Assembly: GCA_023426365.1 (NCBI GenBank)
Contig: JAFAAW010000083.1
Location: forward strand, 6,911-70,910
Reading direction: 5' to 3'
DNA: 64,000 nucleotides
Origin: Pseudomonadota bacterium
GTDB taxonomy: Bacteria; Pseudomonadota; Alphaproteobacteria; Rhodospirillales; Magnetospirillaceae
This document shows positions 16,140 through 24,931 of this stretch, piece after piece. Within the stretch, counting starts at the first letter, position 1, and each line of letters starts with the position of its first letter. The notes under the pieces are model-generated. The model did no database searches. It saw only the letters and a list, made by a program, of their open reading frames with translations, and was not told where the DNA came from. Position numbers and translations under genes: made by a program.

Positions 16140-18059
16140 TTGCGCCCCGCCGGCCGGAATGGCCAGCACGAAGCACGCTCCCCCGCCGTCCCTGGGGCGG
16201 CAGGTCGCCGTGCCGCCATGCATGAGGGCGATCGTCTTGACCAGATGCAGCCCGATGCCGAAACCGCCCCCCGACCCGCTGAAGGGGCTGCGGTAGTGCT
16301 TGTCGAAGATAAGCTCCCGTTCGCCGGGCCGCACGCCCGGTCCGCGATCGCGCACCATGAAGAGTATCGAGCCGCCTTGCGCCTGGGCGGCGACCTCCAC
16401 CGTCTGGTCGGGGGGACCGTAACGGCGGGCATTGTCGATCAACGCGTCCAGCGCAATGCCCAGCAGCGCCCCATCGGCCACAACGGTGGCCGGCAGTTCG
16501 CCCAGTTCGGCGCGAATGTCGCCGCGCCCGGTTTCCTGGTCTCGCGCCACCGCCTGGGCGGCGATGGTGGCGGGGGACACCGGACAGCGTTGAATTTCCA
16601 TCGTCTCGTCGCGCTTGCTGTTCAGGCAGGTTTCGATCAGCCCGACCAGCCGGCGCACCGCGTTGCGGATGGTGGCGAAGCGGCTGGCGACCTCGGGCGG
16701 CGCCCGGGGGACCAGCAATTCGAGAACCTGGACCGCACTGTCGATGACGGCAAGCGGCGTCTTGAACTCGTGCGTCACCATGTCCACGAACGTGCGCTGG
16801 CGCTCCCGCGCCATCCTTTCGCCGGCCAAGGCCACCTCGGCGCTGATCTGCCGCTGCCGCGTCAGCACGAAGCGATAGCCCAGCGCCACGCAAAGAATGC
16901 CAAGATGCAGGACGGTGGCGATGGCATCCATCCGGCGCCCCAGGTCGGGCGGAATGGCGGAGGAGACCATCGCCCCCACCTCGACGCCCCACACCGCAAC
17001 GACCGGAACGAAGGCGCAGAGATAAAACCTCAAGAGCACGTCGCGGGGCTGGCGCAGCACCAGGATGGACGCCATGGCGATGCTGCCGACGCTTGCCGCC
17101 AGCATGATCAGTTGGGCCGGCGGCGCCACAAGGGAGAAGACCTCGCTGGCGGCGAACAGGATCGGCACCAGCATGACCAGCCCGCCCCAGCGATAGAGCC
17201 GGTGCATGATGGGAAAGGTCTTTCCGAGGTCGAGAATGCGGTCCCACATGAGCATGAAGACCGAGATGCCGCCGAACAGCCCGATGGCGCTGAGCAGGTA
17301 GTTCGTGTTGCGCCCCGCTTCGGGAAACAACACGACGACGACGCCCGAATGGGTCAATTCCCGGCACAGGGCCGTGACCACGAACGCGGCGTACAGCAGC
17401 ATGGAGCCGTCGCGCAGCCACACCCCGAACAGCAGGTAGGTGAGGATGAACACGGTCAGCACGCCGAAGCTGATGCCATGGAACGCCGATCGCCGGGCTT
17501 CCTCGTACGGCAGGGCGGTGGGATGCCACAAAGCCGCCTCCTCGAAGCGGATCTTGTGCAGCGAGGACAGCCGGATGTAGACCGTGGCCGCTTCGCCTTG
17601 CGGCAAGGAAAGGCTGGCCGCATGCAGACGGGTGGCCACCTGCAATTGCCCCGCCGGAACGCGCCGGCCCAGCACGGTTTGGGAAAAGCCGCCCCCCGGC
17701 TTTTCCACATAGACCCGGACGTCGTCGATGTCCGGCTCTCCGAATGCCAAAATCCAATCGGCCGGGGCTTCGTCGGCGCGCAGGGCGGAAAAGCGGTACC
17801 ACAAGGTGCCGCTGCTCAGGCCCGGCTCATACGGCGTGGCCGGGCGGAACCCGTCATGCCGCGCCACCTCGTCGATGCCCAGGACGCCTTTGGGATCGTC
17901 AAGGTACGCCAGGTGCCCATCGAGCGGGAGTTTCAAGGTGTCGGCGGCCACCATGGCGGAGGATGGCTCGGCGCGGGCCACCGCCGCCCAAAGCCCCCAC
18001 AGGGCCACAACGGCAAGGAACACGCCTCGACGCCAGCCCCGCTTTGAAACGCCACCCAT
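16065..18059 (-). CDS. 7TMR-DISM sensor histidine kinase
   Basis: Membrane sensor kinase of 664 aa. A signal peptide (KRGWRRGVFLAVVALWGLWA) is followed by a periplasmic 7TMR-DISMED2-like carbohydrate-binding-type domain (about 30-170) and seven transmembrane helices (about 190-400). A HisKA domain has phospho-acceptor His430 (VTHEFKTPLAVI), and the HATPase domain shows N-box ALIDNARRYG and G-box GFGIGLHLVKT. The ATG at 18059 is preferred because it opens the signal peptide; an in-frame TTG at 18107 would add 16 polar residues. The gene is tail-to-tail with the response regulator and overlaps it by 75 bp. The DISMED2 sensor suggests an extracellular ligand, perhaps a glycan (family knowledge). 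Confidence 0.92.
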   Translation of the reverse strand: MGGVSKRGWRRGVFLAVVALWGLWAAVARAEPSSAMVAADTLKLPLDGHLAYLDDPKGVLGIDEVARHDGFRPATPYEPGLSSGTLWYRFSALRADEAPADWILAFGEPDIDDVRVYVEKPGGGFSQTVLGRRVPAGQLQVATRLHAASLSLPQGEAATVYIRLSSLHKIRFEEAALWHPTALPYEEARRSAFHGISFGVLTVFILTYLLFGVWLRDGSMLLYAAFVVTALCRELTHSGVVVVLFPEAGRNTNYLLSAIGLFGGISVFMLMWDRILDLGKTFPIMHRLYRWGGLVMLVPILFAASEVFSLVAPPAQLIMLAASVGSIAMASILVLRQPRDVLLRFYLCAFVPVVAVWGVEVGAMVSSAIPPDLGRRMDAIATVLHLGILCVALGYRFVLTRQRQISAEVALAGERMARERQRTFVDMVTHEFKTPLAVIDSAVQVLELLVPRAPPEVASRFATIRNAVRRLVGLIETCLNSKRDETMEIQRCPVSPATIAAQAVARDQETGRGDIRAELGELPATVVADGALLGIALDALIDNARRYGPPDQTVEVAAQAQGGSILFMVRDRGPGVRPGERELIFDKHYRSPFSGSGGGFGIGLHLVKTIALMHGGTATCRPRDGGGACFVLAIPAGGAQSDMAAHVHVLGEQVADGMDRSDRQ

Positions 18060-18151
18060 GAACCGGCCCGCCCAGGTCGAAATTGCCCCCCTGCTGTGAT
18101 GCCTCAAGCCGGGGGGCGTGGCAACACGCTATGTACAATGAAGGATTGAAA

Positions 18152-18178
18152 GCGCGCCCCGCCGGGCGCGCCTTATTT
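18152..18178 (+). terminator. orphan terminator-like hairpin
   Basis: GCGCGCCC (18152-18159) pairs with GGGCGCGC (18164-18171), followed by CTTATTT. In the plus orientation no gene ends upstream of it; the nearest genes are the minus-strand kinase and the second tRNA-Ala further on. Confidence 0.35.
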
Positions 18179-18198
18179 CCAGCCGCCCGTTTTCAGTC

Positions 18199-18227
18199 TT
18201 GACCGGGAATGGCGAAGTCCATATTTT
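18199..18227 (+). promoter_or_regulatory. promoter of second tRNA-Ala
   Basis: TTGACC (18199-18204), 17-bp spacer, TATTTT (18222-18227). Boxes, spacing and the following CCGCCTCC match the first tRNA-Ala promoter, while the spacer sequence differs. Confidence 0.7.
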
Positions 18228-18262
18228 CCGCCTCCCGACAGACGGCATCCCAGGCCCGCGGC

Positions 18263-18290
18263 GAAAAAGTTTCGGGGCCGAAAAAGTTTC

Positions 18291-18296
<6 letters not shown>
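18263..18296 (+). repeat. 17-bp tandem duplication at the 5' end of tRNA-Ala copy 2
   Basis: The 17-mer GAAAAAGTTTCGGGGCC occurs at 18263-18279 and again at 18280-18296. Its last six bases in the second unit are the first six of the tRNA. The first tRNA copy has a single related unit at this place. Confidence 0.85.
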
Positions 18297-18366
<70 letters not shown>

Positions 18367-18371
18367 AGACG

Positions 18372-18410
18372 AAAGGCCCGGCCGGCACACGGCCGGGCCT
18401 TTCCCGTTTT
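18372..18410 (+). terminator. terminator of second tRNA-Ala
   Basis: AGGCCCGGCCG (18374-18384) pairs over 11 bp with CGGCCGGGCCT (18390-18400), followed by TTCCCGTTTT. Its sequence differs from the terminator of the first copy. Confidence 0.75.
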
Positions 18411-18520
18411 CGCCCCGCATGTTCCCAGCACGCTTGTGGACAACTATCCCATGGGTGCAATTTCTTCGCCCCCTGCCGGGGCGCTATATGGGGGGCCGAC
18501 CCCCAATCACCGGGAACAGC

Positions 18521-19702
18521 ATGCCTGCTGCCGCAGCCGCCGTGGCGTCCGACGCCGATACATTGATTGATCTTGTCCGTACCCTGGCGTCCGCCACCAG
18601 CCATGCCGACATCATCCGGCAGGTGACCCGGGCCGTGCGCCAGTTGACGAGCGCCGACGGGGCCACCTTCGTCCTCAAGGAAGGGGATTGCTGCTTCTAC
18701 GCCGACGAGGATGCGCCCAGCCCGCTGTGGAAGGGGCAGCGCTTTCCCCTGGCGGCGTGCGCCAGCGGCTGGGCCATGGCCAGCAATTCCACGGTGGTGA
18801 TCCCCGACGTCCGCGCCGACAAGCGCATGCCGCACGGCGCCTATGCCCCCACCTTCGTGCGCAGCCTGGTGGTCGCGCCGCTCAGCACCGACGCCTCGGT
18901 CGCCGCCATCGGCGCCTATTGGGCGACGCCGGCCCAGCCCGACCGCACCGACGTCGCCACCGTGGAAACCGTGGCCCACGCCGCCGCGCTGGCCTTGCAG
19001 AACATGGAATTGGCCAATTCGCTGCGGGCGGCGGCGGCCACCAAGTCGCGGCTACTGGCGGCGGTGGGTCACGATTTGCGCCAGCCCCTGCAATCCCTGG
19101 CGCTGTTCTCCAGCGTGCTGGAAGCCGAGGCCCGAACGCCCATGGCCCAGAAGGCGGCGACACAGCTCAACGCCTCGGTGGATCGCATGGCCAACCTGCT
19201 GGGGTCCATCCTGGCGCTGTCCGATCTGGATTCGGGAAGCGTCAGCGTGAACCGCGCCCCGGTGGCGGTGGACGCGCTGCTTGCGCCGCTGGAGGAGGAA
19301 GTGGCCGGCGAGGCCGCCGCCAAGGGCATCAAGCTGGTGCGCATCCCCAGTTCGGCCCGCGTGGTGACCGATGCCGGCCTTGCCACCGCCATCCTGCGCA
19401 ACCTGACGGTCAACGCCGTGCGCTATACCCAATGCGGCAAGGTGCTGTTGGGCGCCCGCCGCCATAGCGCCCAGGTCCACGTCGCGGTGGGCGACACCGG
19501 CATCGGCATCGATGCCGCCCAGCAGGCCGCCATTTTCGAGGAATTCTATCAGATCAACAATCCGGCCCGCGATTTCGCCGCCGGCACCGGCGTGGGCCTG
19601 GCCATCGTGCGCCGGCTGGTGGACATCCTGGGCCATCGCATCCACCTGCGATCGGTCAAGGGGCGCGGATCGCTGTTCACCCTGGTGCTGCCGGCGGGGT
19701 AG
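18521..19702 (+). CDS. GAF-domain sensor histidine kinase
   Basis: Soluble 393-aa kinase. A GAF domain (about 15-165) is followed by an H-box AVGHDLRQPLQSL with His184 (the HDLRQPLQ variant of HisKA) and an ATPase domain with N-box ILRNLTVNAVRYT, DTGIGID and GTGVGLAIVRRLVD. No transmembrane segment is present, so the signal is cytoplasmic. The ATG at 18521 begins the conserved part; an ATG at 18488 in frame is possible. No response regulator is adjacent. It is followed after 12 bp by a uracil-DNA-glycosylase-family gene, probably co-transcribed. Confidence 0.9.
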   Translation: MPAAAAAVASDADTLIDLVRTLASATSHADIIRQVTRAVRQLTSADGATFVLKEGDCCFYADEDAPSPLWKGQRFPLAACASGWAMASNSTVVIPDVRADKRMPHGAYAPTFVRSLVVAPLSTDASVAAIGAYWATPAQPDRTDVATVETVAHAAALALQNMELANSLRAAAATKSRLLAAVGHDLRQPLQSLALFSSVLEAEARTPMAQKAATQLNASVDRMANLLGSILALSDLDSGSVSVNRAPVAVDALLAPLEEEVAGEAAAKGIKLVRIPSSARVVTDAGLATAILRNLTVNAVRYTQCGKVLLGARRHSAQVHVAVGDTGIGIDAAQQAAIFEEFYQINNPARDFAAGTGVGLAIVRRLVDILGHRIHLRSVKGRGSLFTLVLPAG

Positions 19703-19714
19703 CATGCCGTCACC

Positions 19715-20308
19715 ATGACCGAGGATTTCACCGCCACCCTGGCCCGTATCCGCGCCTGCACCGTGTGCGCGCCCCATCTGCCGCTGGGGCCGCGCCCCAT
19801 ATTGCGCGCCAGCCCGACCGCCCGCCTGTTGATCGTCGGCCAGGCGCCGGGCACCAAGGTGCACGAGACGGGCATCCCGTGGAACGACCGCTCGGGCGAT
19901 CGTTTGCGCCAGTGGCTGGAGCTGGAGCGCGACACCTTTTACGACGAGGCCCTGGTCGCCATCGTGCCGACCGGCTTTTGCTATCCCGGCCGCGCCGCCA
20001 ATGGCGGCGACCTGCCGCCCCGGCCGGAATGCGCGCCGCTATGGCATCCGGTCATCCTGCCCCTGCTGACCGAGGTGCGCCTGACGCTCGCGGTCGGCTC
20101 CTACGCCCAGGCGGAATTGCTGCGCGACCGGCGGCGGCCGACCATGACCGAAACGGTGGCGGCGTGGCGCGAACACTGGCCGGCGCTGCTGCCCCTGCCC
20201 CATCCCAGTTGGCGCACCACCGCGTGGGAGCGCAAGAATCCGTGGTTCGCCCAGGATCTGCTGCCGGTCCTGCGCCAGGCGGTGCGCGACCTGCTGGCCC
20301 AGCCCTGA
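19715..20308 (+). CDS. uracil-DNA glycosylase superfamily protein
   Basis: A 197-aa member of the COG1573-type UDG superfamily. An N-terminal CTVC pair (Cys15, Cys18) is followed by LLIVGQAPGTKVHETGIPWN, the active-site region, then GDRLRQWL. LPHPSWR near the C-terminus is the second catalytic/DNA-binding motif. Full four-Cys iron-sulfur ligation of family 4 is not evident, so it may belong to a smaller proteobacterial subgroup and its base specificity is uncertain. It starts 12 bp after the histidine kinase. Confidence 0.85.
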   Translation: MTEDFTATLARIRACTVCAPHLPLGPRPILRASPTARLLIVGQAPGTKVHETGIPWNDRSGDRLRQWLELERDTFYDEALVAIVPTGFCYPGRAANGGDLPPRPECAPLWHPVILPLLTEVRLTLAVGSYAQAELLRDRRRPTMTETVAAWREHWPALLPLPHPSWRTTAWERKNPWFAQDLLPVLRQAVRDLLAQP

Positions 20309-20376
20309 CGCGCCCATGCGCGGCCGCTTGACCAACGTCTGGAACCGCGGCCCCCGGGGGTGGTAAAGCAGCGGCC

Positions 20377-21294
20377 ATGATCGTCCGCGACCGCCCCTCG
20401 GCCTGGCAGCTTTTCTTCATCCTGCGCGGGTCCATCCTGCCGCGCATCGCCGCGCCGCTGCTCTCCACCATCGCGATCGCCGCGGCCGTCACCGCGCTGC
20501 ACGGCCGGCTGTTCGACACCAAGATCACGCTGACGCCCATCCCGTTCAGCCTGATCGGGCTGGCGCTGGCCATCTTCCTGGGATTCCGCAACACCGCCAG
20601 CTATGACCGCTGGTGGGAAGGCCGCAAGCTGTGGGGCGAGATGCTGATCCGCGCCCGCACCCTGACGCGGCTGTGGCTGAACCATGTGCGCCCGGGCGGC
20701 GACAACGGCGAGGCCCGGCGGCAGGTGCGCCGGCTGGTGGCCTTCGCCTATGCGCTCAAGCATGCGCTGCGCGGTTCGGGCGAGGAACGGGCCGCCGCCT
20801 TCCTGGCCGATGGCGACCTCGACACGCCCGGCCAGACGGCCAATCCGCCCGACGCCATCCTGCGCCGGTTCAGCGCCGAGGTGGCGCGCGCCGCCGGCGA
20901 AGGCCGCGTCCACGCGCTGATGGCCGCCGAGATGGAGGAGAACCTGACCGCCCTGGCCGCCATCCAGGCCGGCTGCGAGCGCATCCGGGCGACGCCGCTG
21001 CCCTTCACCTATACGCTGATGCTGCACCGCACGGCCTATCTTTATTGCCTGATGCTGCCGTTCGGGCTGGTGGACAGCATCGGCTACGCGACGCCGGTGG
21101 TGGTGGGGCTGATCTCGTACACCTTCTTCGGCCTGGACGCCCTGGGTGACGAGATCGAGGAGCCGTTCGGCACCCTGGCCAACGATTTGCCGCTGGACGC
21201 CCTGTGCCGCCGGGTCGAGATCGACCTGCGCGCGGCGCTCGGCGAACGCGATCTGCCCGAGATGCCGCGCCCGGTCGATTACTGCCTGATGTGA
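20377..21294 (+). CDS. bestrophin-family anion channel
   Basis: Integral membrane protein of 305 aa of the bestrophin/UPF0187 family. After an N-terminal WQLFFILRGSILPR helix come hydrophobic segments around 25-45 and 55-72, then the family motif FRNTASYDRWWEGRKLWG, and a late hydrophobic pair around 215-250. Bacterial members form pentameric anion-selective (some cation-selective) channels. Transcribed alone; convergent with the next gene, with only 9 bp between stops. Confidence 0.93.
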   Translation: MIVRDRPSAWQLFFILRGSILPRIAAPLLSTIAIAAAVTALHGRLFDTKITLTPIPFSLIGLALAIFLGFRNTASYDRWWEGRKLWGEMLIRARTLTRLWLNHVRPGGDNGEARRQVRRLVAFAYALKHALRGSGEERAAAFLADGDLDTPGQTANPPDAILRRFSAEVARAAGEGRVHALMAAEMEENLTALAAIQAGCERIRATPLPFTYTLMLHRTAYLYCLMLPFGLVDSIGYATPVVVGLISYTFFGLDALGDEIEEPFGTLANDLPLDALCRRVEIDLRAALGERDLPEMPRPVDYCLM

Positions 21295-21303
21295 GGACGG
21301 GCC

Positions 21304-21816
21304 TCAGCGCCCCAGCAGGCCGTCGATCTCCGCCTGGCCCATGGCGCGGTTCGAGCCGTGGATGATGGAAGACGCGCAATCCATCAGCACCTGGGCGGCG
21401 CGCGCCAGCATGCGGCAGGATTCCTGCAACTGCTCGGGTCCGGCGCCGCCGGCGATCTCCGCGTCGATGCGCGCCACGCCCTCGCCGATCAGGTGATTGA
21501 GCTGGCCGATGGTTTCCTCGAACGGCGTGCGATAGACGCTGGGCACCCGGTCATAGGCTTCGATGGCGAGCTGCTTGTCGCGGAAGCTGGAATCGGCGAA
21601 ATGGTCCTTGTAGGACTTGGGCTGCCACAGCTTGCACTCCTCGACCATGTCCGGCATGTCCGGAAGCATGTCGAGCAACATCACGATCTCATTGAAGTGG
21701 TTGAGGTAATCGGTGGCCAGCAGGGTCTGGGCGCTGATATTGGTGCCTTCAACCCGCTGGCGGTACTCCTCGTACCCGGCCAGCTCCTCGGACGGAATAT
21801 CGACGTCCACGCGCAT
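21304..21816 (-). CDS. conserved-looking protein of unknown function with C-terminal EIDGLL motif
   Basis: A 170-aa, mostly helical, acidic protein that I cannot assign to a family. No signal peptide or membrane segment is seen. The last residues, AMGQAEIDGLLGR, resemble the CheY-binding peptide at the FliM N-terminus (xxQxEIDALL) and the amphipathic C-terminal helix of CheZ, which suggests binding to a response regulator (inference only). Coding potential is supported by length, a normal amino acid mix (few Arg/Pro runs) and a start MRVDVDIPSEEL. It is convergent with the bestrophin gene. Confidence 0.75.
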   Translation of the reverse strand: MRVDVDIPSEELAGYEEYRQRVEGTNISAQTLLATDYLNHFNEIVMLLDMLPDMPDMVEECKLWQPKSYKDHFADSSFRDKQLAIEAYDRVPSVYRTPFEETIGQLNHLIGEGVARIDAEIAGGAGPEQLQESCRMLARAAQVLMDCASSIIHGSNRAMGQAEIDGLLGR

Positions 21817-21898
21817 CCCTCTCCCACTTCGACCCCGTCGGCATCCTGGCTCGCGCCCTGGCTAAATTCAAGCCCCGACTGGGACCACACCCGGGCGC

Positions 21899-22357
21899 TC
21901 AGGCGCGGTGATAGGGGTGCCCCGACAGAATGGCCTGGGCCCGCCACAATTGTTCGGCGGCCATGGCGCGCACCAGCATGTGCGGCCACGTCATGGCGCC
22001 GAACGACAGCAGAAGATCGGCACGCGCCCGCACGGCGTCGCCGTGACCGTCGGCGCCGCCGATCAGAAAGGCCACGTCGCCCACGCCGTCGTCGCGCCAG
22101 CGCCCCAGGCGGCGGGCGAAATCCTCGGACCCCAGGGATTTGCCGCGCTCGTCCAGCGCCACCACCACCGACCCGGCGGGAATGGCGGCCAGCAGCAGCT
22201 CGGCCTCGCGCGCCTTGCGCTCGGGCACCGGCAGCGGCCGCTTTTCCTCGACCTCGCGCAAGCTCAGCGGCGGCGTCAGGCGGCGGGCATATTGCTGGAA
22301 CAAATCCTGCTCGGGGCCGGGCTTGGCCCGTCCCACCGCCGCCAGCCACAGTCGCAT
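21899..22357 (-). CDS. rlmH: 23S rRNA (pseudouridine-1915-N3) methyltransferase
   Basis: SPOUT-family enzyme (152 aa) that methylates pseudouridine 1915 in helix 69. It shows the knotted SAM-binding end: FLIGGADGHG, then SFGAMTWPHMLVRAMAAEQLWRA and a final GHPYHRA, as in RlmH/YbeA. The start MRLWLAAVGR at 22357 matches the family N-terminus. It follows rsfS by 22 bp in the nadD-rsfS-rlmH operon. Confidence 0.96.
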   Translation of the reverse strand: MRLWLAAVGRAKPGPEQDLFQQYARRLTPPLSLREVEEKRPLPVPERKAREAELLLAAIPAGSVVVALDERGKSLGSEDFARRLGRWRDDGVGDVAFLIGGADGHGDAVRARADLLLSFGAMTWPHMLVRAMAAEQLWRAQAILSGHPYHRA

Positions 22358-22379
22358 CGGTTGTGTCCGCGCCCGGGCG

Positions 22380-22745
22380 TCAGGCCGGCGCGTGCGCGGG
22401 CTGCTGGCCGGCGGCCGCCTGGGCCGGCGACAGCACCGGCCGCACGCCGCCCCACATCTTTTCCAGATTGTAGAAGGCGCGCACTTCCGGGCGGAACAGA
22501 TGCACGATGATGTCGCCACCGTCGATCAGCACCCAGTCGCACTGGGTCATGCCCTCGGCCGCGACCGGCTGGCCGGCGTCCTTGAGCTTGCGCATCAGGT
22601 GGTCGGACATGGCGCCGACCTGACGCGCGGACGCGCCGGTGGCGATGACCATATGGTCGGCAATGCTGGACTTGCCGCGCAGATCGACGACCACGATGTC
22701 TTCGGCCTTGTCGTTGTCGAGCGAGGCGACGACGAGATCGACCAA
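22380..22745 (-). CDS. rsfS: ribosomal silencing factor RsfS
   Basis: Binds ribosomal protein uL14 and blocks subunit joining when nutrients are scarce. The conserved core is EDIVVVDLRGKSSIADHMVIATG then QCDWVLIDGGDIIVHLF and REFYNLEKMW-like RAFYNLEKMWG. The start is uncertain. The first standard start codon in frame is a TTG at 22745 with no good ribosome site. An AAGGAG lies seven bases before an in-frame ATA (22787), next to the nadD stop, so translation may begin at ATA/ATC there, adding 14 residues. The C-terminus has a Gln/Ala/Pro tail. Confidence 0.9.
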   Translation of the reverse strand: MVDLVVASLDNDKAEDIVVVDLRGKSSIADHMVIATGASARQVGAMSDHLMRKLKDAGQPVAAEGMTQCDWVLIDGGDIIVHLFRPEVRAFYNLEKMWGGVRPVLSPAQAAAGQQPAHAPA

Positions 22746-22783
22746 ATCTTCCGCCGTGGCGATGGCGGACGGGGACCGGGTGA

Positions 22784-23413
22784 TTATTGGTTTGCTCCTT
22801 CACTAAAGACGCGCCGGGCGCGAATGGCGGTGGCCGAGGCCGGATGCAGCCGGGTGTGCAGATACACCCAGGCCGGCAACCGCCGCCCCGGCAGACCCCG
22901 CGCCACCCCCTCCCGCAAGCGGAATCGGAGGAGCCGCCGGGCCGCCTTTGCGGCCAACGCCTTCTGAGAATAGGGAGAGCGGGCCAGAATCGCAACCGGC
23001 ACGGCCGCGAAAATCCGGGACCAGCGCGCCCAACGGGCGATCTGCACCAGATTGTCCGCCCCCATCAGCCATACGAAACGCACGTTGGGGAAGCGCAGCC
23101 GCAGGCGGGCCAGGGTGTCCACGGTATAGCGGGTGCCCAGCGCCGTCTCGATGGCGGTGGCGCGGATGCGCGGATGCGCCCCCGCCACCGCGCTGGCCGA
23201 GGCCAGCCGTTCCGCCAGCGGCGCCATGCCGGCCACGGGCTTGAGCGGGTTCTGCGGACTGACCAGCAGCCACACCTCGTCCAGCCCCAACAGCTTCAAT
23301 GCCGTCTCGGCCACGTGGCGGTGGCCGTCATGGGCCGGATTGAACGATCCGCCCAGCAGGCCGATGCGCGCCCGGCGCCGGTCGCCCCAGGAATTGAGCG
23401 GCAGGCCCGTCAT
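22784..23413 (-). CDS. nadD: nicotinate-nucleotide adenylyltransferase
   Basis: Makes deamido-NAD from nicotinate mononucleotide and ATP. The 209-aa protein has the nucleotidyltransferase motif GLLGGSFNPAHDGHRHVAE (about 18-36), FVWLMGADNL and the C-terminal SATAIRARR counterpart of the ISSTxIR motif. The ATG at 23413 is favoured by AAAGG upstream; an in-frame start eight codons earlier is possible. Its last codons overlap the ribosome site of rsfS. Confidence 0.94.
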   Translation of the reverse strand: MTGLPLNSWGDRRRARIGLLGGSFNPAHDGHRHVAETALKLLGLDEVWLLVSPQNPLKPVAGMAPLAERLASASAVAGAHPRIRATAIETALGTRYTVDTLARLRLRFPNVRFVWLMGADNLVQIARWARWSRIFAAVPVAILARSPYSQKALAAKAARRLLRFRLREGVARGLPGRRLPAWVYLHTRLHPASATAIRARRVFSEGANQ

Positions 23414-23430
23414 GACAAGGACCTTTGGAC

Positions 23431-23512
23431 CTGACACGGATGGACACGCAGGGACACGAATTCACGATGAGCACCGCCCCATCGGTCTTTATCCGTGTCC
23501 ATCCGCGTCCCC
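23431..23512. repeat. dispersed imperfect palindromic repeat, copy 2
   Basis: Left arm GACACGGATGGACACGCAGG (from 23433) and right arm ATCCGTGTCCATCCGCGTCC (23491-23510) are imperfect reverse complements around a loop of about 35 bases. The repeat fills the nadD-proA gap and ends just short of the proA stop codon. See the related copies at 974-1068 and 59497-59577. Confidence 0.8.
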
Positions 23513-23518
23513 TTCCAT

Positions 23519-24787
23519 TCAGCCGGGGCGGACCTGACCGCTGCCCAGCACCTTGTACTTGAAGGTGCAAAGCTGCTCGACGCCGACCGGGCCGCGCGCG
23601 TGCATGCGCCCCGTCGAGATGCCGATCTCGGCCCCCATGCCGAATTCGCCGCCATCGGCGAACTGGGTCGAGGCGTTCCAGCACACGATGGCCGAGTCGC
23701 AGCCGTTCAGGAACGCCTCGGCCGCGGCCGGGTCTTCGGTGACGATGGCCTCGGTGTGGTGGCTGCCATAGGCGTTGACGTGGTCGATGGCGGCCTGCAC
23801 CCCGTCCACCACCTTCACCGAGATGATGGCGTCCAGGTATTCGGTGCGCCAATCGTCTTCGGTGGCCGGCCGCACGCGGGCATCCACCGCCTGGGTGGCG
23901 GCGTCGCCGCGCACCTCGCAGCCGGCCTCCAGCAGCGCGCCCACCAGCACCGGCAGCAGCGTGTGCGCCCTGGCGTCCACCAGCAGGGTCTCGGTGGCGC
24001 CGCAGATGCCGGTGCGGCGCATCTTGGCGTTCATCACCAGCTTGCGCGCCATGTCGGCATCGGCCGCACCGTCCACATAGGTGTGGCAGATGCCTTCCAG
24101 GTGCTGGAACAGCGGGATGCGGCTTTCCGCGCTCACCCGCGCCACCAGGCTCTTGCCGCCGCGCGGCACGATGACGTCGATGTAATCGGTCATGGTCAGC
24201 ATCTCGCCCACCGCGGCGCGGTCGGTGGTGGGGACCATCTGCACGCTGTCCAGCGGCAGACCGGCGGCCTCGATGCCGGCGCGCAGGGCGGCCATGATCG
24301 CCAGCGACGAATGATGGCTTTCCGAACCGCCGCGCAGGATGGCGGCATTGCCCGATTTCAGGCACAGGCCGGCGGCGTCGGCGGTGACGTTGGGCCGGCT
24401 TTCATAGATGATCCCGATCACACCCAGCGGCACGGCCACCCGCTGGATGCGCAGGCCGTTGGGGCGGTCCCACTCGGCCAGCACACGGCCGACCGGATCG
24501 GCCAGGCCGGCGATCACCTCGAGGCCGGCGGCCATGGCTTCGATGCGGGCGTCATTCAGCATCAGGCGGTCCAGCATGGCCTTGGTCAGCCCCTTGGCCT
24601 CGCCCGCCGCCATGTCCTTGGCGTTGGCCGCCTTGATGGCGTCGGCCTGGGCGCGCAGGGCCGCCGCCGCCGCCCGCAGCGCCGCATCCTTGGCCGGACC
24701 CGGAACCAGCGCCAACTGGCGGGCGGCGGCGCGGGCCTTTTGGCCCAATTCGGTCATCAGCGCGTGGATGTCGGTCTGGCTGCTCAT
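23519..24787 (-). CDS. proA: gamma-glutamyl phosphate reductase
   Basis: Second step of proline biosynthesis: NADPH reduction of gamma-glutamyl phosphate to glutamate semialdehyde. The 422-aa protein has an aldehyde-dehydrogenase fold with catalytic Cys in RRTGICGATETLLVD and the conserved SESHHSSLAIMAALRAG and VPRGGKSLV segments. The start MSSQTDIHALMTELG fits relatives; an ATG two codons upstream is the alternative. proB lies upstream on the same strand but is separated by a short lipoprotein gene on the other strand. Confidence 0.96.
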   Translation of the reverse strand: MSSQTDIHALMTELGQKARAAARQLALVPGPAKDAALRAAAAALRAQADAIKAANAKDMAAGEAKGLTKAMLDRLMLNDARIEAMAAGLEVIAGLADPVGRVLAEWDRPNGLRIQRVAVPLGVIGIIYESRPNVTADAAGLCLKSGNAAILRGGSESHHSSLAIMAALRAGIEAAGLPLDSVQMVPTTDRAAVGEMLTMTDYIDVIVPRGGKSLVARVSAESRIPLFQHLEGICHTYVDGAADADMARKLVMNAKMRRTGICGATETLLVDARAHTLLPVLVGALLEAGCEVRGDAATQAVDARVRPATEDDWRTEYLDAIISVKVVDGVQAAIDHVNAYGSHHTEAIVTEDPAAAEAFLNGCDSAIVCWNASTQFADGGEFGMGAEIGISTGRMHARGPVGVEQLCTFKYKVLGSGQVRPG

Positions 24788-24931
24788 GATCATTTTCCCA
24801 AAGAGGTCAGCAAGGGTAGCGGAAAAGGCGTTCGCTTACCAAGAGGCGCACAAGAGGGCGTGTCCGTCCGCGAAACAGAACCAAGCGGTCCCGGCGGCGT
24901 TCAGCCAGGGGATGGAACAGGGAGAACCGCC

